48,980 nucleotides of DNA, taken from assembly GCA_016278615.1 (NCBI GenBank), contig JADQBM010000002.1, positions 1-48,980 of the forward strand, written 5' to 3'. A program made the position numbers and the translations under genes. Within the stretch, counting starts at the first letter, position 1. Every line of letters starts with the position of its first letter. Positions 43,343-48,980 of this stretch are shown piece by piece. The stretch is from Clostridia bacterium. GTDB taxonomy: Bacteria > Bacillota > Clostridia > Peptostreptococcales > JAAYPU01. A model generated the notes under the pieces. The model had not been told where the DNA came from, ran no database searches, and saw nothing but the letters and a program-made list of their open reading frames with translations.

Positions 43343-44119
43343 TTACCATACTTTCCATGGTGCTTGTTCTTCATTCCATTGTTGCTCAAGTGCATTTCTA
43401 TCCCTTTGAGTATCCATGCACTGCCAAAACCCATGATGTTTAAATGCATTTAGCTTACCCTCTCTAGCCAGTAAAGGTAAGGTATACTGTTCAAATACTG
43501 TATAATCATTTACTATAAAATTAAAAACTTCTGGTTCTGCAATCATAAAGCCAGCATTAATCCAGCCCCCATCTTCTTTTGCTTTCTCTACAAAGCGATC
43601 TATTCTATTTGAATCATCATCAATATCAAGAACACCAAATCTTCCCCCTGGTTGAATGGCCGTTAGGGTTAAAAAGCTTTTGGATTTCATGTGGTGGGTT
43701 TCAAGAGCTTTTAAGTCAATATTCGAGACGCCATCCCCATATGTGAGCATAAAACGTTCGTCTCCAATGTATTTTTGGATCCTCTTTATTCTTCCTCCTG
43801 TCATGGAATCTAGGCCCGTATCTACAAGGGTAACACTCCAAGGTTCTGATACATTGTTATGTATGGTCATCTTATTGTTGTTGGTAAAGTCAAATGTAAC
43901 ATCCGAAGTATGAAGATAGTAATCAGCAAAAAATTCTTTTATCATGTAGCCTTTATAACCAAGGCAAATCACAAAATCATTGAATCCATAATAGGAATAG
44001 TACTTCATAATATGCCATAAAATCGGTCTGTCTCCGATTTCTATCATTGGTTTTGGTCTAAGATGAGATTCTTCACTGATACGTGTTCCATATCCTCCTG
44101 CTAAAATCACGACTTTCAT
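43343..44119 (-). CDS. rfbF: glucose-1-phosphate cytidylyltransferase (RfbF-like)
   Basis: A 258-residue nucleotidyltransferase that should make CDP-glucose from CTP and glucose 1-phosphate. It shows MKVVILAGGYGTRI, LRPKPMIEIGDRPILWHIMKYYS, MLTYGDGVSNID, GRFGVLDID and WINAGFMIAEPEVF, as in RfbF. No RfbG-type CDP-glucose dehydratase is next to it; a UXS-like SDR is. The final donor is therefore open. Confidence 0.9.
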   Translation of the reverse strand: MKVVILAGGYGTRISEESHLRPKPMIEIGDRPILWHIMKYYSYYGFNDFVICLGYKGYMIKEFFADYYLHTSDVTFDFTNNNKMTIHNNVSEPWSVTLVDTGLDSMTGGRIKRIQKYIGDERFMLTYGDGVSNIDLKALETHHMKSKSFLTLTAIQPGGRFGVLDIDDDSNRIDRFVEKAKEDGGWINAGFMIAEPEVFNFIVNDYTVFEQYTLPLLAREGKLNAFKHHGFWQCMDTQRDRNALEQQWNEEQAPWKVW

Positions 44120-44154
44120 AGCTTTCCTCCATCAATTCAAATTGCTTATATTTT

Positions 44155-46071
44155 TCAATAATTGGCTGTTAATCTACAAATTTTATCCTTCAAATTATTT
44201 TGAACATCCTTTTCTTTTATCCACTCAAGGTACTGAATGGGCTCATAATTATTGTTTTCAAACAAAAGTGCCTGCTCAAAGGAATCCACACTGTCTTCAT
44301 ATGCTTTCATATGGTAGTAGCAAAAACCCATTTTACAATAAGCTTGTCCTTTTTGTTCCATTCCACTGCTTTGCCTTATAGCTAATTTCTTGAAATAATC
44401 TACAGCCAAGTCATAGTATTCATTGTCTTTGAGTATATCTCCGATGGCTTCAAAAGACTCTATCATCAAATCAGGTGTTCTTGACATAAACCTATGAAAA
44501 ACTTGTTTGTTTTCAAAAGGGAAGAGTTCCTTTAAAAGAATTTGATAGCATTCTATTTCTTCATCAAGAGAATCAGAATGTTTTTTTCCCATAAAATAAA
44601 CATCCAATATTTTATGGTATTTACTGCTAAGCTGTTGTTTGTTCTTTTTATACCAGTCCGAATAATCTCCATAAATAAGGGATATAACCGTATACAGTTC
44701 ATTTTCATCATTTTTTTCTTTTAAGTAACGAGAAAACGACATCTCTAAGGATTTAGTTGCATCTCCATTTAATAGCAAAGCAATTGCCATAAGATTACCG
44801 TAATCATCATACTTGCTGTTCCAGTTTTTAATAAAGTAATAAAAGAAAGGTGTTTTAACCTTTAGTTTTGCAAGATTTATGGATAGAAATTCTATGTCTT
44901 TAAATTCTTTTAAGTTATAAATACTGTTTAAGAGCTGAATCATCTCACTATGACCTTTGTTTTTTGTCATGCTGATGATGCGATCAAATGATGCTTCATA
45001 ATATTTGTTTGTTTTCACAGATTCTAGGAAATACTCAAATGCTTGATCATGATTCCCTTTTAAAAAATATATTTCGCCTATAGTATAAAGGACTTTATCT
45101 AAAGATCTTTGGAACTTATTGCTATAAAAATAATGATATTTTTTTTGAAGGTTGATTGTATCTTTAAAACTCTTTTGTGCTTGTTCAAATTTCCCTGATT
45201 TAAAAAAAAACTCTGCTTCATTTTTTTTAACTTCCGGGTGAAAGGGAAATCGTTTCAGGCTTTCAGAAATCGTATTATAGATATCATTATCTGTATAGTC
45301 GTCTTTCATAAATGACATGGCTTTGCTTATATATATGTAAGTTCTAAATACCTGAGGAAGGGTCTGAAGCATTTTCTCATAATCTTTGCTTTTCATAAAA
45401 ATATCTGCAAAATGTATAACTTCTGCATATTTTTTTAAAGGAAAGCAAGTTTCTACCATATAGAAATAAGTTAAGACATCCACTTCTTCCTTTGCTTCTT
45501 CTTCCTTTAAGAATTTCAAATTTCTTTCTAATTTTTCTTCAATAATATCGCTTGAATAGCCTGTATGATATATTTGGACATTCTCGGTCTGGAAAACATT
45601 CAGAAACCTTCCGTCTTTTTTGGGAGCTTCATGTATCCTGCCAACAAAACGGATATCCTGTTTGTTTCTAAACACTCTTAAAGCAGGTGCAATCTCTATG
45701 ATTCTGTTCTCTTTAGTATCAATATTATAAATGGGAGATATTATCGCCTCATATTTTTGCTTTTTATCTATTTTTTTAAGAATTTTTTTCAATTCAAAAA
45801 TAGATGCATCTGTAAAGTATTCATCTGCATCAAGAAAAATTATCCAATCGCCATTGGAATGGTCTAATGCATAATTTCTTGGAGCTGAAAAATCATCATT
45901 CCAAGGTTTATGTAGCACTTTTGCGCCATGAGTTTCTGCAATTCTAATTGTATTATCCGTAGACCCCGTATCTACTAAAATTATTTCATCAACGATTTCT
46001 TTATAGCTGTTAATACACTTTTCTATGTTTTGGCTTTCGTTTCTTGCAATCATGCATGCGGAGATCTTCAT
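44155..46071 (-). CDS. large family 2 glycosyltransferase with TPR domain
   Basis: A 638-residue protein, first gene of the island after hag. The GT2 part (MKISACMIARNESQNIEKCI, ILVDTGSTDNTIRIAE, GDWIIFLDADEYF) covers about 1-230. Several TPR repeats follow (IGEIYFLKGNHDQAFEYFLES, DLAVDYFKKLAIRQ, GFCYYHMKAYEDSVDSFEQAL). Such GT-TPR proteins next to flagellin often add the first sugar to it; here that is inference. A sigma-D promoter precedes it. I start at ATG four bases after GAGGAA; a TTG four codons upstream is open. Confidence 0.88.
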   Translation of the reverse strand: MKISACMIARNESQNIEKCINSYKEIVDEIILVDTGSTDNTIRIAETHGAKVLHKPWNDDFSAPRNYALDHSNGDWIIFLDADEYFTDASIFELKKILKKIDKKQKYEAIISPIYNIDTKENRIIEIAPALRVFRNKQDIRFVGRIHEAPKKDGRFLNVFQTENVQIYHTGYSSDIIEEKLERNLKFLKEEEAKEEVDVLTYFYMVETCFPLKKYAEVIHFADIFMKSKDYEKMLQTLPQVFRTYIYISKAMSFMKDDYTDNDIYNTISESLKRFPFHPEVKKNEAEFFFKSGKFEQAQKSFKDTINLQKKYHYFYSNKFQRSLDKVLYTIGEIYFLKGNHDQAFEYFLESVKTNKYYEASFDRIISMTKNKGHSEMIQLLNSIYNLKEFKDIEFLSINLAKLKVKTPFFYYFIKNWNSKYDDYGNLMAIALLLNGDATKSLEMSFSRYLKEKNDENELYTVISLIYGDYSDWYKKNKQQLSSKYHKILDVYFMGKKHSDSLDEEIECYQILLKELFPFENKQVFHRFMSRTPDLMIESFEAIGDILKDNEYYDLAVDYFKKLAIRQSSGMEQKGQAYCKMGFCYYHMKAYEDSVDSFEQALLFENNNYEPIQYLEWIKEKDVQNNLKDKICRLTANY

Positions 46072-46106
46072 TACATTCCTCAATTCTTAGCTATTCTATA
46101 ATAATA

Positions 46107-46133
46107 TTATCGACATATTATTTTATTATTTTA
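46107..46133 (-). promoter_or_regulatory. sigma-D promoter of the glycan island
   Basis: On the minus strand TAAA, exactly 15 bases, and GTCGATAA, one base away from GCCGATAA. It lies about 35 bases before the first glycosyltransferase start and after the flagellin terminator. Confidence 0.7.
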
Positions 46134-46257
46134 CCTTAAAGAACAAAAAAATTCAATCTCCTCCATCATGTTATTAATGTAAGAAATAGGACCACTGGTT
46201 AATGTGAATACACCAAACCATACATCTGAAACCATACATCATAGATCTTACATGATG

Positions 46258-46285
46258 ACAAAAAAAAACCCCATAAAGGGGTTTT
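46258..46285 (-). terminator. Rho-independent terminator of the flagellin gene
   Basis: On the minus strand AAAACCCC-TTTAT-GGGGTTTT is an 8-bp stem with a T-rich tail, 14 bases after the hag stop codon. Confidence 0.9.
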
Positions 46286-46298
46286 AGAAAAAATTTTC

Positions 46299-47087
46299 TT
46301 ATTGCAATAATGACAATACAGATTGTGGTACTTGATTCGCTTGAGCAAGCATGGCAGTTGCTGCTTGAGTGATGATATTGTTCTTGGTATACTCCGTCAT
46401 CTCTTTTGCCATATCCACGTCTCTGATACGAGATTCTGAAGCTACTAAATTTTCAGTTGTTGCCTCTAAATTGTTTAAAGTATGTTCCAGACGATTCTGC
46501 TGTGATCCGTAAGTCGCTCTTTGCTCATTGACTTGATCAATGGCAGCATCAAGCAGAGCCTTAGTCATACCACTTCCACCTGCTCCTGTCAAAGATGTAA
46601 CATCACCTGTTGCTGCAGCAGAAATGGTCAATGCGGTTGAAGCATCATCAGAAATTACAATTTCAACTGTTTCAGTAAATACATTTTTGCCATTGAAGTC
46701 TGTATTGTCTAAAATATTGTCAATTTCATCTGCTAATGCATCCATTTCAAGTTCTATGTTTGCTATGTCTGTGGCGTCATCATAAGTACCATTTGCCTTT
46801 TGGACCAACAGTTCTTCTATTCTTGTGAGCATATCACTGACTTCAGTTAATGCACCTTCTGCAGTCTGAAGATATGAAATACCGTCTTCTGCATTTTGTG
46901 ATGCTTGATCAAGACCTCTAATCTGTGCTCTCATTTTTTCTGATATGGCCAAACCTGCTGCATCATCAGCAGCTCTGTTGATGGCAAAACCGGATGATAA
47001 TTTCTCCAATGATCTTGCTTGTGAATTTGTTGCACCGGATAATTTGTTGTAAGTATTCATTGCTGAAATATTATGCATTATTCTCAT
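46299..47087 (-). CDS. hag: flagellin
   Basis: A 262-residue flagellin, the main filament subunit. N-terminus: MHNISAMNTYNKLSGATNSQARSL and RINRA-like NRAADDAAGLAISEKMRAQIRGL. C-terminus: SRIRDVDMAKEMTEYTKNNI and ANQVPQSVLSLLQ. The surface part is short and rich in S, T, A and G (about 140-185), so it offers Ser/Thr for O-glycans. It has its own sigma-D promoter, a structured leader and a strong terminator. The glycan island follows it and fliW-csrA precede it. Confidence 0.96.
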   Translation of the reverse strand: MRIMHNISAMNTYNKLSGATNSQARSLEKLSSGFAINRAADDAAGLAISEKMRAQIRGLDQASQNAEDGISYLQTAEGALTEVSDMLTRIEELLVQKANGTYDDATDIANIELEMDALADEIDNILDNTDFNGKNVFTETVEIVISDDASTALTISAAATGDVTSLTGAGGSGMTKALLDAAIDQVNEQRATYGSQQNRLEHTLNNLEATTENLVASESRIRDVDMAKEMTEYTKNNIITQAATAMLAQANQVPQSVLSLLQ

Positions 47088-47095
47088 TTTCGTTT

Positions 47096-47126
47096 CCTCC
47101 TTGAAATTATTCTGGTATCCTTACCA
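47096..47126 (-). promoter_or_regulatory. CsrA-type binding sites in the hag leader
   Basis: On the minus strand TGGTA-AGGA-TACCA (47113-47126) is a perfect 5-bp hairpin with AGGA in the loop, the classic CsrA target. The AAGGAGG ribosome site (47096-47102) supplies a second GGA. In Bacillus the hag leader has the same pair of sites. FliW would release CsrA when flagellin is exported. Confidence 0.7.
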
Positions 47127-47159
47127 TGAAATTTATGTGAAAGGCCTTCACACTATTAT

Positions 47160-47185
47160 TTATCGGATAGATAAATAATTATTTA
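47160..47185 (-). promoter_or_regulatory. sigma-D promoter of hag
   Basis: On the minus strand TAAA, 14 bases and TCCGATAA. The spacer is one short of the usual 15, but a TTAA one base upstream would give 15. The transcript would start with a TGTGAA...TTCACA hairpin (47136-47152). Confidence 0.75.
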
Positions 47186-47211
47186 ATAGGGATAATGAAT
47201 TTTTTTTTAAT

Positions 47212-47433
47212 TTATTTTATCTTTTTCAATTCATTTAAACGATGGGCCGATATTTCAAAAGCATTCTTGTTTTCAATGCTGATCTCATTAAACACTTCTT
47301 CTCGATAAATCTTTATATTTTTGGGTGCATCAATACCAATCTTGACTTTTCCATCTTCACACTGTAGGATATTGATTTTTATGTGACTTCCAATCATAAT
47401 GCTTTCATTTGCTCTGCGTGTCAGTACTAGCAC
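47212..47433 (-). CDS. csrA: CsrA, RNA-binding translational repressor
   Basis: A 73-residue CsrA with the usual core (MLVLTRRANESIMIGSHIKINILQ, VKIGIDAPKNIKIYREEVFNEI). It binds GGA motifs and represses hag translation; the leader hairpin of hag is a fitting target. The start overlaps the end of fliW by seven bases. The C-terminal tail has the extra helix typical of FliW-dependent CsrA. Confidence 0.95.
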   Translation of the reverse strand: MLVLTRRANESIMIGSHIKINILQCEDGKVKIGIDAPKNIKIYREEVFNEISIENKNAFEISAHRLNELKKIK

Positions 47434-47873
47434 GAATCGTCACCTTCTTTTTGAGTGAAGATACTATGCTTTGTCTTGTATTTTTCTTCTTGGAGCACAA
47501 TCTGAGCACCTTCTTTGGTTTCAGCATTTATTACGATGGGCGCTAATAAATTAGCCGTCCATTCTGACAGCTCTTCTGATGTGCTTACAATATTGAAGAC
47601 AGCCACCTTCTCTATGCTATCAATATGAATGGCCTCTAACTCCTCATCTGATATATCCGTTTCATAATGGCTGAAAAAATCCCATGGTTTGATTAAAAGA
47701 AAACAAATGTGAACTTCTTCCAGGCTTTGTAATACATAAAATTTGGGGTTATCAGGCGTTTGAAACAGCATGTATTTCTTATAGGACTCTAAGCCCAATA
47801 TGCCCTCTAAAAAAGTGATCATACCGTCAGAGTCTATTTCCATTTCTCCAAAGTATTTGGTTTGGATGACCAT
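47427..47873 (-). CDS. fliW: FliW, flagellar assembly factor and CsrA antagonist
   Basis: A 148-residue FliW, which binds free flagellin or CsrA. Typical are QTKYFGEMEIDSDGMITFLEGILGLESYKKYML, PWDFFSHYETDISDEEL and NLLAPIVINAETKEGAQIVLQ. I start at the second ATG (AGGA six bases before). Normally it lies directly after flgL; here a MITE-like element and a hairpin intervene. Confidence 0.95.
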   Translation of the reverse strand: MVIQTKYFGEMEIDSDGMITFLEGILGLESYKKYMLFQTPDNPKFYVLQSLEEVHICFLLIKPWDFFSHYETDISDEELEAIHIDSIEKVAVFNIVSTSEELSEWTANLLAPIVINAETKEGAQIVLQEEKYKTKHSIFTQKEGDDSC

Positions 47874-47895
47874 GTTCATTCCTCACTTTCAGTTT

Positions 47896-48058
47896 AGTAC
47901 AGCGTTCGCTAAATACCTACACATTCCTATGGTCTATTTTCCGATTATACTGCGTTAAAGAAACTTAACGTAGAGCTCACTACGCCTGCGTTTCTTTTCC
48001 TTGCCTAATCAAAAAACAGCCTCATAATAATACACAGTTATGTAGCGAACACTGTACT
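47896..48058. mobile_element. 163-bp MITE-like element between flgL and fliW
   Basis: Terminal inverted repeats AGTACAGCGTTCGCTA and TAGCGAACACTGTACT (16 bp, one mismatch) are flanked by a 5-bp direct repeat AGTTT on both sides (47891-47895, 48059-48063). The centre has an AAAGAAAC...GTTTCTTT hairpin (47957-47997) around CGTAG/CTACG. No reading frame is inside. The parent transposon is unknown. Confidence 0.8.
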
Positions 48059-48073
48059 AGTTTTTATTAAACA

Positions 48074-48113
48074 GGGGACACTTTCAGAAAATTAATCCTA
48101 AAAAAATGTCCCC
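48074..48113 (-). terminator. GGGGACA/TGTCCCC hairpin after flgL
   Basis: A perfect 7-bp G/C-rich stem with a 26-base AT-rich loop, about 30 bases after the flgL stop, followed on the minus strand by TGTTTAATAAAAA. It may end or stabilise the flgL transcript. A similar AGGGACA hairpin occurs at 2412-2459, so a REP-like repeat is an alternative. Confidence 0.45.
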
Positions 48114-48139
48114 AAATCTTTTAAAATAGCCTTTATTGA

Positions 48140-48980
48140 TTAGCCAAGGAAATCCAGTAACGTAGGCTGTAGGATATGTGCACCTACAGAAAGTGTGGCA
48201 TTATATACAGCTGATATGCTATTGAATTCTATTGTTTTCTCTGCTAAATCAATATCTTGTATTTTGGAAAGAACCTCTGTCATGTTTAAATTATCTGCTT
48301 TATTTTTTTCCTTTGCGGATTCCATTCTATTTGTTTTAGCCCCTACTTCAGAAGCCAATGCCAAATAGGCATCTAACTGTTTTTCAATATCATCCATATA
48401 TGCGCCCAGGGCTCCTGAATCGCCACTTCTCAAAGCATCATGCACTTTTTGAAGTGTAATCCCAATACTTTCACTACCCGAAGGGTCTAAAAATTTATTA
48501 GCACTTATATTAATACTCATGGTTACACCTGGGGAAAATTCCGTCAAAATATCGCCAGTCGTCCCTCCACTTACATCTAAAAGCTCAGTGCCACTATCCA
48601 CTGCGAAAGGTAATTGAGTCGTATTGTGCCCCGCAAAAATATACCTTCCTTGATAAGAGGAATTTCCATATTGAGCAACTTCATCAATGATCTCAGACAT
48701 TTCATCTGCCATTGTAGACATTTGAGAATTGGAATAGGTTCCATTTGCTCCCTGAAAAGATAGTTCATAAACTCTCTGTATAGCAGAGATGGTGCTTGTT
48801 ATTGCAGTATCTGTTGCATCCAACCAACCCAGAGAATTATCTATATTGGATAAATATTGTTCATTTTTTGTCAGAGATGAGCTCATGCGCATAATACGAG
48901 TAATCTCATAAGGATTATCTGAGGGTTTTGATATTTCTGTGAAGCTTGACAATTGTTCCTGGCTTTTTTGCATGGCTGAA
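48140..48980 (-). CDS. flgL: FlgL, hook-filament junction protein (5' end beyond the window)
   Basis: The visible 280 residues belong to FlgL (HAP3). AMQKSQEQLSSFTEISKPSDNPYEITRIMRM is the conserved N-terminal helix and turn, and the C-terminal NMTEVLSKIQDIDLAEKTIEFNSISAVYNATLSVGAHILQPTLLDFLG matches the family end. The first 20 or so residues should lie beyond 48980, since family members start before the EQLSSG region; the frame is open to the edge. It joins hook and filament. Genes flgK and flgM would be expected further upstream. Confidence 0.92.
   Translation of the reverse strand, partial: SAMQKSQEQLSSFTEISKPSDNPYEITRIMRMSSSLTKNEQYLSNIDNSLGWLDATDTAITSTISAIQRVYELSFQGANGTYSNSQMSTMADEMSEIIDEVAQYGNSSYQGRYIFAGHNTTQLPFAVDSGTELLDVSGGTTGDILTEFSPGVTMSINISANKFLDPSGSESIGITLQKVHDALRSGDSGALGAYMDDIEKQLDAYLALASEVGAKTNRMESAKEKNKADNLNMTEVLSKIQDIDLAEKTIEFNSISAVYNATLSVGAHILQPTLLDFLG

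Noticed and set aside
31873-46071. Capsule or cell-wall polysaccharide cluster instead of flagellin glycosylation
   Set aside because: No flippase, polymerase, undecaprenyl-phosphate sugar transferase or chain-length gene was seen, and the island lies between hag and fliD with a sigma-D promoter.

Overview
The window is an AT-rich stretch of a low-GC Gram-positive chromosome, most likely a motile member of the Clostridia. This rests on the gene order, on strong GGAGG-type ribosome binding sites, and on frequent TTG starts. The flagellar order resembles the Clostridioides difficile locus and the Bacillus fla/che operon. Every gene I can support lies on the minus strand, so transcription runs from high to low coordinates. 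No tRNA, rRNA, CRISPR array, phage module or defence system was seen.

In transcription order: (1) 48980-46299 holds the 3' part of flgL, a 163-bp MITE-like insertion, fliW, csrA and the flagellin gene hag. hag has its own sigma-D promoter, a leader with a CsrA-type hairpin, and a strong terminator. (2) 46071-31873 is a glycan island between hag and fliD. It holds five GT2-like modules (two with TPR tails, one fused to a radical SAM domain), a glucose-1-phosphate cytidylyltransferase, a UXS-like SDR, a UDP-glucose dehydrogenase, two FkbM methyltransferases and a second radical SAM protein. It starts with a good sigma-D promoter, so its likely job is decorating flagellin. (3) 31533-27972 is the late filament set: fliD, a FliT/FlgN-like chaperone, two flaG-like genes and fliS, with its own sigma-D promoter and a terminator. 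(4) 27822-2551 is the long hook-basal-body and export operon: flgB flgC fliE fliF fliG fliH fliI fliJ fliK flgD, a TIGR02530-type gene, two hook genes, flbD motA motB fliL fliO fliP fliQ fliR flhB flhA flhF flhG, a PilZ brake, sigD, a SwrB-like gene, a 57-aa membrane protein, two rod genes and a rod-binding protein. (5) 1965-1 holds two tandem long-chain acyl-CoA ligase-like genes, the last one cut by the window edge.

The genes make almost a whole flagellum with its regulation. SigD drives late genes, FliW/CsrA gate flagellin translation, FlhF/FlhG set number and place, and a PilZ protein can brake the motor. The switch genes fliM and fliN/fliY and all che genes are absent from their usual places.

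The most unusual features are the glycan island and the noncoding DNA. In the island, one Rossmann-like domain is fused to three different enzyme types in four genes, and a radical SAM domain is joined to a glycosyltransferase-like domain. The noncoding DNA holds stem-loop modules before both hook genes, a dispersed two-hairpin repeat, two insertion-like elements with terminal inverted repeats, and heptanucleotide repeats.
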